Shown here in pieces: positions 14,227-22,984 of a DNA stretch of 27,453 bases. This DNA comes from Caryophanales bacterium UBA1427 (GTDB taxonomy: Bacteria > Bacillota_I > Bacilli_A > ML615J-28 > CAG-313). Within the stretch, counting starts at the first letter, position 1, and every line of letters begins with the position of its first letter. Location: the NCBI GenBank assembly GCA_002329485.1, contig DCTZ01000021.1, positions 13,334 through 40,786 of the forward strand. The letters are read 5' to 3'. The position numbers were made by a program, and so were the translations under genes. The notes under the pieces were generated by a model that worked only from the letters and a program-made list of their open reading frames with translations, had not been told where the DNA came from and ran no database searches.

Positions 14227-15214
14227 CTTGATTCTCTGCTTGTTTTTTCTTTTCTTTCGGTACAGGCGGATGGCCTTCCAGCCAAATGCTTGCACTCTGT
14301 TCCCCGTAGAAGATATCGTAAGACGGAATCAATTTGTATTTGAAGACTCTTCTCAAAACAAATATCGCAATTCCCGCAATCACAAACACGACGGACGTCA
14401 AACGGGCAATCCGCAGGTTTCCGAGCATCAACGGGTCGGTACGCATACCTTCGATGAAAAAACGGGTTATTCCATACCAGGTCAAATAAATCGGCAACCC
14501 ATCACCCAAATAAAGTTTTCTGGTAAATCTTCGCGGTACCATCATGACCAAAAAGCCGAGGAAATTGGCAATCGATTCGAAATAGAAGGTTGGATAATAA
14601 TATCCGGCAATCGGCTGGATATCGAGTCCGCGGAAATCGGTGACATACATTTGGTTGATGACAAAGTTCGGCACCAGCAACCTATGCAAAGTTTCCCGCT
14701 GCGCAATCAACTGGGCATCGGTAAGCGGTCCCGTCGTATAGCTGTTGACGATGCCGCCGAAAGCTTCCTGGTTAAAGAAATTGCCCCACCGACCGAAAGC
14801 CTGCGCAAGCAAAAAGACCGGCACGACGATTTCCGCTATAATCAAGAGGTTAAGCTTTCGCACCTTGCAATATATTATAACGAAAATAATGGTGGCGTAA
14901 ATCGCACCGTGGATGGCAAGACCTCCGCCCCGCGGGTTAAAGATATCCCAGAATGTACTGACACTCGAAGGGTTGAAAATGACGTAATAAAGCCGGGCCC
15001 CCACCACACCCGAAATCAGTCCGAAGGTTAAACCTTCATAAACGATATCGGAATTGGCCCCGAGGCGCACGCCGAATCCGTAATAACCGATTAAAGCTGC
15101 CGCAACCACACCCAGCAAAATAAAAATGGCGTACCATCTTACTTCCTGACCGAAAATGGTAAAGGCAACCGGATTGAGCGGTTCGGGCCGTAAAACATCT
15201 GCTAAAATAAACAT
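14189..15214 (-). CDS. lgt: Prolipoprotein diacylglyceryl transferase
   Basis: A 341-residue polytopic membrane enzyme that moves diacylglycerol from phosphatidylglycerol to the lipobox Cys of prolipoproteins. Family marks include RWYAIFILLG, GVVGARLYYVIF, the GGGLAIHGA segment with the essential His102 and the signature GRWGNFFNQEAFGG (about 141-154). Near the C-terminus an RLTSVVFVIAGI helix ends the core. The last 21 residues are a Lys, then Asn/Gln/Asp/Ser-rich tail not needed in relatives. At least three lipoproteins in this window are its likely substrates. It sits 13 bases after an unknown membrane protein gene. Confidence 0.95.
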   Translation of the reverse strand: MFILADVLRPEPLNPVAFTIFGQEVRWYAIFILLGVVAAALIGYYGFGVRLGANSDIVYEGLTFGLISGVVGARLYYVIFNPSSVSTFWDIFNPRGGGLAIHGAIYATIIFVIIYCKVRKLNLLIIAEIVVPVFLLAQAFGRWGNFFNQEAFGGIVNSYTTGPLTDAQLIAQRETLHRLLVPNFVINQMYVTDFRGLDIQPIAGYYYPTFYFESIANFLGFLVMMVPRRFTRKLYLGDGLPIYLTWYGITRFFIEGMRTDPLMLGNLRIARLTSVVFVIAGIAIFVLRRVFKYKLIPSYDIFYGEQSASIWLEGHPPVPKEKKKQAENQDDSEQSNQQSDN

Positions 15215-15227
15215 AAAAAAAGTCCTC

Positions 15228-15839
15228 CTAATTTCTAATGCGTGTTTTTTTGAATCTTTTTCTTTGGATAAAATATTGGGTGATTAACATCCTGATAAGG
15301 GAGAAAATCAAGAAAAAGAGGATAAAGGAAGATACGGTACCGAAATCAATATCGGGAATAATAAATAAAGGTATGATTAAGGCAAGCGCCAACGCGACAA
15401 CCAAAATAATTCCCATGGTCATAAAAATCAATACCGGATAAAAACGGTAAATAATTTCCCGGAAAGCAATGTCAAACAAAGTAAACAAACCGGAAAAGAA
15501 AAATAAGGATAGCAATTTTTCGTGTTTGATCAAATCCAGATAACCGTCAATTGCCAAAATAAGCACGGTGTTGATGGCAAAAAACAACAGTACGTTCAGA
15601 TAAAAGTTTTTGACCAAACGATTCGAAAAGCCGATGACCTGTCTTTTTTTGACCTTTTCGTTGCTTGTGATTTCATTCAAAAAGCGCTGAAAGTCTTCGG
15701 GAGAATCGAAATCGAATATTTCGTGAAAATCTGGTTCCTGATCTTCGGAATTGTTCTGATTTTGGTTTTGTTCCTGATTCTGATTCAATTCTTTTTTTTC
15801 GTTTTCTTTTTTGTCATCGTCGTGATTGTTATTGTTCAT
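15228..15839 (-). CDS. Unknown membrane protein with Asn/Gln-rich N-terminal tail
   Basis: I do not recognise this 203-residue protein. Residues 1-35 are low complexity, rich in Asn, Gln, Asp, Glu and Lys, and certainly disordered. Residues 36-80 are charged, with a DFDSPEDFQRFLNEI helix. About four membrane helices follow (near 82-100, 108-126, 134-160 and 165-185), and the end is basic (RKRFKKTRIRN). The start overlaps the VanZ-like gene stop by four bases (ATGA), and lgt follows by 13 bases, so it belongs to this operon. It occupies the place hprK has in Bacillus but has no kinase motif. Confidence 0.75.
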   Translation of the reverse strand: MNNNNHDDDKKENEKKELNQNQEQNQNQNNSEDQEPDFHEIFDFDSPEDFQRFLNEITSNEKVKKRQVIGFSNRLVKNFYLNVLLFFAINTVLILAIDGYLDLIKHEKLLSLFFFSGLFTLFDIAFREIIYRFYPVLIFMTMGIILVVALALALIIPLFIIPDIDFGTVSSFILFFLIFSLIRMLITQYFIQRKRFKKTRIRN

Positions 15840-16396
15840 AATTCCGCCTTTCTAGTAAACAACACCATCCCCAACAAAAAACCAATATAATTCAAAACAA
15901 TATCGGTAATATCAAAGATTCCTCTTTTGGATATATATTGGAGCGCCTCCAGGATAACTAGCAAAACGAAACCGTACAGATATTTAAGCCGGGTGGCCAG
16001 GATTCGTTTGGCGATAATTCCCAACGGCACAAACAGGATGATGTTACCAATTATATTGACAAAAATGATTGGATGGCTGAAGATTTGTTTCCCCCATTCC
16101 CAAATATAGGGCGAATCGATAAATTGCGGCTGCTGATACGAGGGTCTGACAAACAGTATCGCTATCAGAAACGCTCCGTAAAAAAACGCAAAATACCGAA
16201 GATATTGATGCCTGCCGAAAATGGTTTCCGCCCCGAGAATGATTATCACCAAAACCCAGGCATAAACAAGCCGGTACGGCAGAAAGGGAAAAAAGCGTTT
16301 TTGCACCAATGATCCGTCAATTAAATTAATCAATAATAGATATATACCTAAGCAACCGCAAAATATTGCCAATAAGTGCCATGTTGTTCTTTTCAT
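15836..16396 (-). CDS. VanZ-like family membrane protein
   Basis: A 186-residue protein with five or so membrane helices. The C-terminal half has the VanZ-like pattern: a PIIFVNIIGNIILFVPLG segment, then LVILEALQYISKRGIFDITDIVLNYIGFLLG, where the E..Q and D..D.N residues are the conserved marks. Most VanZ-like proteins have no known function; the name comes from one teicoplanin-resistance member. I used the ATG at 16396; a GTG at 16411 would add five residues but lies within a likely -10 element. It is the first gene of the run VanZ, unknown, lgt, HAD, trxB, whiA. Confidence 0.82.
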   Translation of the reverse strand: MKRTTWHLLAIFCGCLGIYLLLINLIDGSLVQKRFFPFLPYRLVYAWVLVIIILGAETIFGRHQYLRYFAFFYGAFLIAILFVRPSYQQPQFIDSPYIWEWGKQIFSHPIIFVNIIGNIILFVPLGIIAKRILATRLKYLYGFVLLVILEALQYISKRGIFDITDIVLNYIGFLLGMVLFTRKAEL

Positions 16397-16399
16397 TAT

Positions 16400-16428
16400 A
16401 TTATACCACACTTCCGGCTCAATAGCAA
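16400..16428 (-). promoter_or_regulatory. Promoter at the start of the VanZ-lgt-trxB-whiA operon
   Basis: On the minus strand, TTGCTA, a 17-base spacer and TATAAT (16405-16400), with TGG before the -10 (TGTGGTATAAT). The predicted start of transcription is near 16393, at or just past the ATG of the VanZ-like gene. Confidence 0.6.
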
Positions 16429-16454
16429 TTTATTTGACGCAGCCCCCGAGCCGT

Positions 16455-16489
16455 AAAAAAATAATGATATTGTTACCAATACCATTATT
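16455..16489 (-). terminator. Terminator of uvrA
   Basis: On the minus strand a 13-bp AT-rich stem (one G-T pair) pairs 16489-16477 with 16472-16460 around a GTAA loop, followed by six T. It is placed 30 bases after the uvrA stop. Confidence 0.7.
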
Positions 16490-16518
16490 ATTTTAGCCTC
16501 GATTGTTTTTTTTAAGCA

Positions 16519-19338
16519 TCATTTTAAGACTTTCTTCAAATATTGGCCGGTGTGAGATGCTTCGCACATCGCCACTTCCTCCGGCGTTCCGGTTACCACG
16601 ATTTCCCCTCCGGCGTCGCCGCCTTCCGGACCCAAATCGATAATATAATCGGCCACTTTGATTACGTCCAGATTATGTTCGATGACAACCACGGTTGCTC
16701 CTTCGTCGACAATCCGTTGCAACATCGCAATTAAACGGGCAACATCGTGGGTATGAAGACCCGTCGTCGGTTCGTCGAGAATATATATGCTGGAAGGGGA
16801 AATCCGTTTATATAGTTCGCTCGCAAGCTTTACTCTTTGCGCCTCCCCGCCCGAAAGAGTGGTTGCGCTTTGACCAAGTTCGATATATCCCAAACCGACA
16901 TCTTCGATGGTTTTCATCTTGTGATAAATGGACGGAATGTTTTCGAAGAAAGCAACCGCTTCTTCGACCGTCATCTTCAATACATCCGCAATCGATTTGT
17001 CGTGATATTTGACTTCCAGAGTTTCGCGGTTGTAGCGTTTGCCTTTGCATTCTTCGCATTCGACATAGACATCCGGCAGGAAATGCATGGCAATGCGAAT
17101 CACCCCGTCGCCCTGACACGTTTCGCACCGGCCGCCTTTGACGTTAAAAGAAAAACGCCCTTTGTTGTAACCCCGTTTTTTGGCTTCTTTGGTCGAAGCG
17201 AAGAGATCGCGGATTGCATCAAACACTCCGGTATAGGTGGCCGGATTGGATCGCGGCGTCCGTCCGATAGCCGATTGGTCGATGTTGATAACGCGGTCGA
17301 TATATTCGATTCCTTCCATCCGGTCGTATTTTCCGACTTCGACCCTGGAACGGTACAGACGTTTGGCCAAACTGTTGTAAAGAATATCGTTGACAAGCGA
17401 TGATTTTCCGCTGCCGCTGACGCCGGTTACAACCGTGAAACGTCCCAACGGAAAAGCGACATCGATGTTTTTGAGATTGTTGGCGGCACAGCCGTAAATT
17501 TTCAGCCACTTTGTTTCGCCGGTTCTTCTTTGCTTCGGAACCGAAATGAAGCGCCGACCGGATAAATAATCAGCGGTCAGGGAATTTTCGAATTTGTAAA
17601 ATTCTTCGGGTTTGCCCTGGGCAACCACTTCGCCTCCGTGTACGCCGGCTCCGGGACCGATATCGACCAAATAGTCGCTTTGGCGCATGATTTCTTCGTC
17701 GTGTTCCACCACAATCAAAGTATTGCCCAAATCGCGCATTTCTTTTAAGGCATTGATCAGTTTCGCGTTGTCGCTTTGGTGTAAACCGATGGACGGTTCG
17801 TCAAGGACATATAAAACGCCGGTTAGACGGGAACCGATTTGCGTTGCCAAACGGATGCGCTGGGCTTCCCCGCCGGAAAGCGTGGTAGCCGAACGCGAAA
17901 GCGTCAGGTAATCCAAACCGACATCGATCAAAAACTGCAGACGGGCTTTGATTTCCTTAAGAACCAGATGGCTAATCTTCGTTTCGCTCGGGGAAAGATT
18001 TAAGTTTTCGATAAACCGATAAGCCTCGCGAATCGAAAGATTGGTTAATTCGTGAATGTTTTTGCCGCCCACCAAAACCGACAAAACGGTCGGAGACAAA
18101 CGTTGCCCTTTGCAGGAAGGGCAGGTCGAATCATGCATATACGAACCGTAATATTCGCGTTGCATGTTCGAGGTCGTTTCTTTGAAACGTCGGTCGATTA
18201 AAGTCGCGACCCCTTCGATGTGTTTGTTGCGGCGCATGGTGATACCGCCGGTGGAATGGACTTCGTAACTGATAGGATCGGGCGAACCGTACAGCACGAT
18301 TTCTTTTTCGCGAGGGGTTAGGTCTTTGTAGGGTTTAAAAATATCGATATTATAATAGTCAAACAGCTTTTTGTACATTTGCCATTCGATGTTTTCGGTA
18401 AAAACGATATTGCGCAAATATCTGATGGCACCTTCCGCAATCGAAATATTCTCGTCGGTAATCAGCAAATCCGGATCGACGGAAGAAATATACCCTAAGC
18501 CCTTACACTCCGGGCAGGCCCCGAGCGGCGAGTTGAACGAAAACATCGCCGGTTCCAAAGCCCCTACGGTAAAGTCGCATTCCGGACAGGAATAATGTTC
18601 GCTGAACATCATCCGTTCGTTGTTGATCTCGACAAAAATTTTTCCGCCGCCGTGGGTCGATGCGACTTCCAACGAATCGTAAATCCGCGAGCGGTTTTCT
18701 TGTCTGATCTTCAAACGGTCGACCACAAGCAAAATAGAATGTTTTTTGTTTTTGTCAAGGACGATATCGTCGTCCAAGTCGTGCATTTCGTCATTGACGA
18801 TGACCTTGGAAAAACCTTCTTTGCGCAATTGCTCGAACGTTTTTTCGAACGTGCCTTTCCGGTTTTCTGCAATCGGAGCCATGATATAGAGCGTCGAATC
18901 TTCCGGATATTCCATCACCTGGTCAGTCATTTGTTCAATTGATTGGCTCTTGATTTCTATATGATGCGTAGGACAAGTCGGATGGCCGATTCTGGCATAC
19001 AGCAAACGCAAAAAGTCGTAAATTTCCGTAACGGTTCCGACCGTGGAACGCGGGTTTCGGCTGGTTGTTTTTTGGTCAATGGAGATTGCGGGGGAGAGGC
19101 CGTCAATGGAATCGACATCGGGTTTGTTGACATTATCCAAAAACTGTCTGGCGTATGCCGACAGGCTTTCCACATAACGTCTTTGCCCTTCCGCATAAAT
19201 CGTATCGAAAGCCAGGGAAGTTTTTCCCGAACCCGATACTCCCGTCATGACAATCAAAGCATTGCGGGGAAGTTCGATATTGATGTTTTTCAGATTGTGC
19301 TCTCTTGCTCCTTTTATGACAATCTTATCTGTCTCCAT
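16519..19338 (-). CDS. uvrA: Excinuclease ABC subunit A
   Basis: A 939-residue UvrA of normal length. It carries two ABC modules: Walker A GVSGSGKTSLAFD near 33 and GVSGSGKSSLVND near 640, signatures TLSGGEAQRIRLA and TLSGGEAQRVKLA, and Walker B VLDEPSIGLH and ILDEPTTGLH. The two Cys4 zinc sites CPEC...CPEC (about 250-280) and CETC...CEEC (about 735-765) are intact. UvrA dimers scan DNA for lesions and load UvrB in nucleotide excision repair. The ribosome site is GAGGTGAAA. uvrB is not adjacent here, unlike in Bacillus. I see no LexA box upstream. Confidence 0.98.
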   Translation of the reverse strand: METDKIVIKGAREHNLKNINIELPRNALIVMTGVSGSGKTSLAFDTIYAEGQRRYVESLSAYARQFLDNVNKPDVDSIDGLSPAISIDQKTTSRNPRSTVGTVTEIYDFLRLLYARIGHPTCPTHHIEIKSQSIEQMTDQVMEYPEDSTLYIMAPIAENRKGTFEKTFEQLRKEGFSKVIVNDEMHDLDDDIVLDKNKKHSILLVVDRLKIRQENRSRIYDSLEVASTHGGGKIFVEINNERMMFSEHYSCPECDFTVGALEPAMFSFNSPLGACPECKGLGYISSVDPDLLITDENISIAEGAIRYLRNIVFTENIEWQMYKKLFDYYNIDIFKPYKDLTPREKEIVLYGSPDPISYEVHSTGGITMRRNKHIEGVATLIDRRFKETTSNMQREYYGSYMHDSTCPSCKGQRLSPTVLSVLVGGKNIHELTNLSIREAYRFIENLNLSPSETKISHLVLKEIKARLQFLIDVGLDYLTLSRSATTLSGGEAQRIRLATQIGSRLTGVLYVLDEPSIGLHQSDNAKLINALKEMRDLGNTLIVVEHDEEIMRQSDYLVDIGPGAGVHGGEVVAQGKPEEFYKFENSLTADYLSGRRFISVPKQRRTGETKWLKIYGCAANNLKNIDVAFPLGRFTVVTGVSGSGKSSLVNDILYNSLAKRLYRSRVEVGKYDRMEGIEYIDRVINIDQSAIGRTPRSNPATYTGVFDAIRDLFASTKEAKKRGYNKGRFSFNVKGGRCETCQGDGVIRIAMHFLPDVYVECEECKGKRYNRETLEVKYHDKSIADVLKMTVEEAVAFFENIPSIYHKMKTIEDVGLGYIELGQSATTLSGGEAQRVKLASELYKRISPSSIYILDEPTTGLHTHDVARLIAMLQRIVDEGATVVVIEHNLDVIKVADYIIDLGPEGGDAGGEIVVTGTPEEVAMCEASHTGQYLKKVLK

Positions 19339-19375
19339 TTTTTCACCTCAATAATCAAAAATTCGTCATCTTTTT

Positions 19376-19384
19376 ATTATACCA
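19376..19384 (-). promoter_or_regulatory. Extended -10 promoter of uvrA
   Basis: TGGTATAAT on the minus strand, preceded by TTG (TTGTGGTATAAT), 38 bases before the uvrA ATG. No good -35 is visible. Confidence 0.55.
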
Positions 19385-19463
19385 CAAAGATTCGACCCTT
19401 ACATAATCAATGCAAAAAAAATTTCCGGAACAGACAGAGAGCAAAACCAGCCTTAGAAAAACG

Positions 19464-19492
19464 AAAACGACCGCCTGAACGGTCGTTTTTTT
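19464..19492 (-). terminator. Terminator after the GDPD-DUF5680 operon
   Basis: A 10-bp stem AAAACGACCG (19464-19473) and its complement (19480-19489) surround a CCTGAA loop. It has runs of T on both strands and lies just after the DUF5680 stop. Confidence 0.85.
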
Positions 19493-19493
19493 A

Positions 19494-19931
19494 TTAATAT
19501 AGTGCGCCGCCCTGAAAGCGCGCTTCATAAACAAGTTTGTCATGAAAATAAATTTCCTCAATTCCCGAAAACCAGCTTACGTCCCCTTCGATGCGGGATA
19601 AATAAACATAATCCCCCTGTTTGTATTCCTGGGGTCCTCGAAACGGGAAGGTATGATCGATTTGCAAAAGGGCTTCTCTTAAGAAACTGCCCTGAAAACC
19701 GTCAGCTACGATTCGGCCCATGATATTGATAGCCCAAACCGGCTTTCCGTTTTTCCAGACTCTTTCCTGGGTTGCGGTATATAGACCGCCCAAAGAAGTG
19801 GAGCGATAGTAGAATTCGTCTTCCCGATATTCCAAATCGTAAGATGTCGGAACGGAACTTCCCGCGGGATTGGCACCCGACCGGTAAACTTTCCTTCTTG
19901 CTTTAAGCAAAAAATCAACAACCGAACCCAT
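19494..19931 (-). CDS. DUF5680 domain protein
   Basis: A 145-residue soluble protein that is almost entirely a DUF5680 domain. It begins VVDFLLKARRKVY with an N-terminal helix, then SYDLEYREDEFYYRSTSLGG, then the strands around GPQEYKQGDYVYLSRIEGDVSWFSG and EIYFHDKLVYEARFQGG, which are the best recognised part. The function is unknown; relatives often occur alone or fused to XRE regulators in gut Bacillota. Its ATG shares one base with the GDPD stop (TAATG), so it is translationally coupled to it. Confidence 0.72.
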   Translation of the reverse strand: MGSVVDFLLKARRKVYRSGANPAGSSVPTSYDLEYREDEFYYRSTSLGGLYTATQERVWKNGKPVWAINIMGRIVADGFQGSFLREALLQIDHTFPFRGPQEYKQGDYVYLSRIEGDVSWFSGIEEIYFHDKLVYEARFQGGALY

Positions 19932-20629
19932 TACTCTAACCCATTCGATGTAATATAATCGACACCGAGCACGGTTAATTCCTGGGCAACAGTTGGATCA
20001 TCAACAGTCCAACAATTTACTTTCAAATCGTTTTGGTGCATGATGTCAACCAATTCTTTGGTAACGGTTTGGTATTGCAGGTCCAAATCGAAGCGGTTTT
20101 CGATACAAGTTCTTAGTTTTTCTTCGTCTAAGTTTTCGCCAGTCAGATATTGGATCGGAAGATCCGGTTCGATTTTTCGGATGTACAGCAAATAATCGAG
20201 GTTGAAAGAAATAATCGTTGTCTGATCAAACATTTCGTGATCTTTGATGATTCTAAGGGCTTTATCGATTGTCGCTTCGTCAAAGCCTCCTTTGAATTCG
20301 ATAACGCATTTCTTTCGGTAATGTTTGCAAATTTTCAAATATTCGCTTAGGGTCGGAATCCGGGAAGCTTCGATATGATCGAAACGGCCTTTGAGCGAAA
20401 TTTCCCTGACTTCCGCAAAATCAAAGTCGCTGACCTTGGCTTCCATCCCGGCAAGCCTTTTAAGCGTTTCGTCATGAAAAATGACGATTTCGCCGTCTTT
20501 AGTGAGACGAATGTCTGTTTCAATCCCCCAGAACGTCCGATTTCCCGCCGCAATAAACGCTTCCTTGGTGTTTTCCAATTCGTAAACCGAGGCGCCGCGA
20601 TGGGCAATCATCAAGGGTTTTGGATTCAT
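19931..20629 (-). CDS. Glycerophosphodiester phosphodiesterase family protein
   Basis: A 232-residue GDPD with the full catalytic set: HRGAS with the first His, GIETDIRLTKDGEIVIFHDETLKRL with the metal-binding Glu and Asp and the second His, and Glu and Lys strands around CVIEFKGG. It ends VNCWTVDDPTVAQELTVLGVDYITSN, the usual C-terminal strands. There is no signal peptide, so it is a cytoplasmic, UgpQ-like enzyme that releases glycerol-3-phosphate from lipid headgroup diesters. I chose the ATG with AAGGTGG before it; a longer start at 20668 would overlap the promoter. Confidence 0.9.
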   Translation of the reverse strand: MNPKPLMIAHRGASVYELENTKEAFIAAGNRTFWGIETDIRLTKDGEIVIFHDETLKRLAGMEAKVSDFDFAEVREISLKGRFDHIEASRIPTLSEYLKICKHYRKKCVIEFKGGFDEATIDKALRIIKDHEMFDQTTIISFNLDYLLYIRKIEPDLPIQYLTGENLDEEKLRTCIENRFDLDLQYQTVTKELVDIMHQNDLKVNCWTVDDPTVAQELTVLGVDYITSNGLE

Positions 20630-20667
20630 ATTATAACCACCTTTTTTGTTATTTTTCTTATATATCA

Positions 20668-20676
20668 ATTATACCA
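20668..20676 (-). promoter_or_regulatory. Extended -10 promoter of the GDPD-DUF5680 operon
   Basis: TGGTATAAT on the minus strand, 39 bases before the chosen ATG. The -35 is poor. Confidence 0.55.
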
Positions 20677-20758
20677 TGAATTGCGCTTTTTAGGAAGGGA
20701 TATAATAGGTAAAAGTAAAACTTTCAGCTAATGAAAATTTTACTGAGCTTAACTTTAT

Positions 20759-21745
20759 TTACTTTTGGTGATTGATAATATATTCCATGATGGCAACCGA
20801 GGAACTGGCCGCACCGATTCGCAGGTTGTCGGCTAAAACATAAAACAACAGTCCGTTTTCGCGGGTTTCGTCTTCCCTGATTCTTCCGACATATATATTA
20901 TCGTTATCGTATCCGTCCAGCGAAGTCGGAAAATCGTTTTTCCTCAAATCGTCTTTGACGATTACTTTAGGTATTTCGGAAAACAGGTTTTTGACATCAG
21001 AAAGATTAAACTTTTCTTTTGTTTCCAAAGAAACCACAATACCGTGGCAGTAAAAAACCGGAACTCTTACGCAGGTTGCGCTCACCTTTAAATCGAAACG
21101 GTTAAGAATCTTTTTGGTTTCGTCTTTCATTTTCTTTTCTTCGCTTGTATCGCCCGAAGTGATGGCATCCCCAATTAGAGGAATGCAGGTTGAGGCGATG
21201 GGCTGCGGATAAAACAAGGGTTTTTCGCCGGTTCTCGTGCGCATCAGATCGTTGATACCTTTGAAGCCGCTGCCCGAAACCGCCTGGTAAGTCGTGTAAT
21301 TGACTTTGGTCAGACAAAAGCGTTCATCCAAAGTTTTCAGGACAGTTACGCAGGGAATAATCGAACAGTTGGCATTGGCGATTATTTTCTTACCCAAAGC
21401 AAGTTCGCCGTTAATCCACGGTACGACCAAAGGAATATCGGGATTCATGCGAAATGCACTCGAATTATCGATGACAATAGAGTGTTTTGCGGCTAGGGGA
21501 ACATATTGTTCGCTGACTTTGCTTCCTGCGCAAAAGAACGCAAAATCGCAACCTTTAAAACTCTCCTTTCCCAATCCTTCCACAACATACTCTTTCCCGA
21601 AAACGGTCAGTTTTTTGCCAATGCTTTTTTCGCTGGCAATGAGCCGTAAACCGGCGATGGGAAGTTTCCGTTCTTCCAATACTCTCAACAAAGTCCGGCC
21701 CACGAGGCCGGTCGCTCCTACGACGACAACATTATATTTTTTCAA
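20759..21745 (-). CDS. asd: Aspartate-semialdehyde dehydrogenase
   Basis: A 328-residue enzyme that reduces aspartyl phosphate to aspartate semialdehyde with NADPH, on the path to lysine, threonine and methionine. It has a Rossmann start VVVGATGLVGRTLL, the active-site Cys127 in NANCSIIPC, the TTYQAVSGSG loop, and the VRVPVFYCHGIVVSLE strand with the substrate-binding His. It overlaps the aspartokinase end by four bases (ATGA), forming a lysC-asd operon. No clear terminator was found in the 80 bases after it. Confidence 0.95.
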   Translation of the reverse strand: MKKYNVVVVGATGLVGRTLLRVLEERKLPIAGLRLIASEKSIGKKLTVFGKEYVVEGLGKESFKGCDFAFFCAGSKVSEQYVPLAAKHSIVIDNSSAFRMNPDIPLVVPWINGELALGKKIIANANCSIIPCVTVLKTLDERFCLTKVNYTTYQAVSGSGFKGINDLMRTRTGEKPLFYPQPIASTCIPLIGDAITSGDTSEEKKMKDETKKILNRFDLKVSATCVRVPVFYCHGIVVSLETKEKFNLSDVKNLFSEIPKVIVKDDLRKNDFPTSLDGYDNDNIYVGRIREDETRENGLLFYVLADNLRIGAASSSVAIMEYIINHQK

Positions 21746-22923
21746 ATGACACCATCCTCATTGTTTTTGTTTAAGCAGAAAAAGACTTTAAAGTGGTTTT
21801 CGATTTCCTTTTGTTTTTCTTCTTCCACAATTATTTTCACATACCGGTTTTCCGAAACGACTTCCCACCGGGAAAGGTTTAGCTTTGTAAGTTCGTCAAC
21901 TACCTCTTTGGTTTTTGTGCTTTTGGTCGGAAGCGGGTTAAAAACTAAAGAAATTTGGGCCAGCTTGGTTTTGGAACTCGGGAAAAGATTCAGTAATTTC
22001 AAAATAGCTTTGACCAAATTGTCGTCGCTTTGTTTATAGCGAATCGTCCATTTGCCTTTTTCCTTTTTGACCAAAAAGAGATTTACCTGTTCGATAAAAG
22101 CCAGTTCTTTGAAATCATCTAGAAGTTCCTCGGAAAAGCCTTCGATTGTCACTTCCCATAAAACCTGGGAAGCGATTCCCGTAACTTCGGGACTTTCTTC
22201 CAGTTCTTTAACAAGTACGGTGTTGCGGTGTTTTCCGAGCGACCCGATAATCACATCCACTTCGTATTTTTTCGCAAGCAGCGCGGCGGATGGGGCCAAA
22301 ACTTTTCCGCCCAAAAGTGCCATATTCAGCATTTCTTCGTAACCGATTTCCGATATCAATGACGCATCGGGATGGTTTTGGGGGTCCAAAGTATATACTC
22401 CTTCCACATCGGTATATATATAGCAAGGAGCATCAAACTCCTTGGCCAGGGCAATCGCAATCGTATCCGATCCGCCCCTGCCCAAGGTGACTAATTCGCC
22501 TTCTTTCGTCATCCCCTGAAACCCGGGAATGATTACCACCGTATTTTGGTCCAAATATTCGGCAATACGGTCTTTGAAGATTTTCAAAATCCGCGCCTGT
22601 TGATATTCCCCGGAAGCGATAATCGGAATTTGGAAGGCGCATAAACTGATGGCTTTGACGTTGTTTTTGGCTAAGGCAATGGCAAGAAGACTTGCGCTTT
22701 CCGTTTCCCCCGTGGAAAGCAGCAAATCTAGTTCCCGTCCGGAAACCGTGGAATCAATCGAACGGGCCCGGGACAAAAGTTCGTCCGTCCGTTTGGCAAA
22801 AGCCGAAACAATGACTATTGCCTTTTCATTGTTATCCTGCAGGGCCTTTAAATGCCCCGTGATTTTTTGTATTTTTTCCGGACCGTCGATGCTCGTTCCG
22901 CCGTACTTTTCCACCCTTACCAA
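21742..22923 (-). CDS. lysC: Aspartate kinase
   Basis: A single-polypeptide aspartokinase of about 393 residues. The kinase half begins VEKYGGTSIDG. It has the IIPGFQGMTKEGELVTLGRGGSDTIA nucleotide region and CYIYTDVEGVYTLDPQ. The C-terminal half should be ACT-like (EVTIEGFSEELLDDFKELAF and later VKIIVEEEK) but lacks the usual ACT Gly-x-Met-Met core, so feedback control may be weak. I place the start at the TTG at 22923, after a GGGGGGA stretch, giving the family-like MVRVEKYGG. ATG at 22947 is the alternative. The longest option (23004) would begin inside the preceding gene's terminator. Confidence 0.85.
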   Translation of the reverse strand: MVRVEKYGGTSIDGPEKIQKITGHLKALQDNNEKAIVIVSAFAKRTDELLSRARSIDSTVSGRELDLLLSTGETESASLLAIALAKNNVKAISLCAFQIPIIASGEYQQARILKIFKDRIAEYLDQNTVVIIPGFQGMTKEGELVTLGRGGSDTIAIALAKEFDAPCYIYTDVEGVYTLDPQNHPDASLISEIGYEEMLNMALLGGKVLAPSAALLAKKYEVDVIIGSLGKHRNTVLVKELEESPEVTGIASQVLWEVTIEGFSEELLDDFKELAFIEQVNLFLVKKEKGKWTIRYKQSDDNLVKAILKLLNLFPSSKTKLAQISLVFNPLPTKSTKTKEVVDELTKLNLSRWEVVSENRYVKIIVEEEKQKEIENHFKVFFCLNKNNEDGVI

Positions 22924-22984
22924 ACAAAATCCCCCCAAAACCGTCATTTTAATATATGCATTTTTGGAAAAAAACGTTATCGAC

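Noticed and set aside
14201..15031. A 276-codon plus-strand open frame opposite lgt.
   Set aside because: It is the complement of a fully conserved Lgt; the composition is skewed (many Arg, His and Asn) and no domain is visible.
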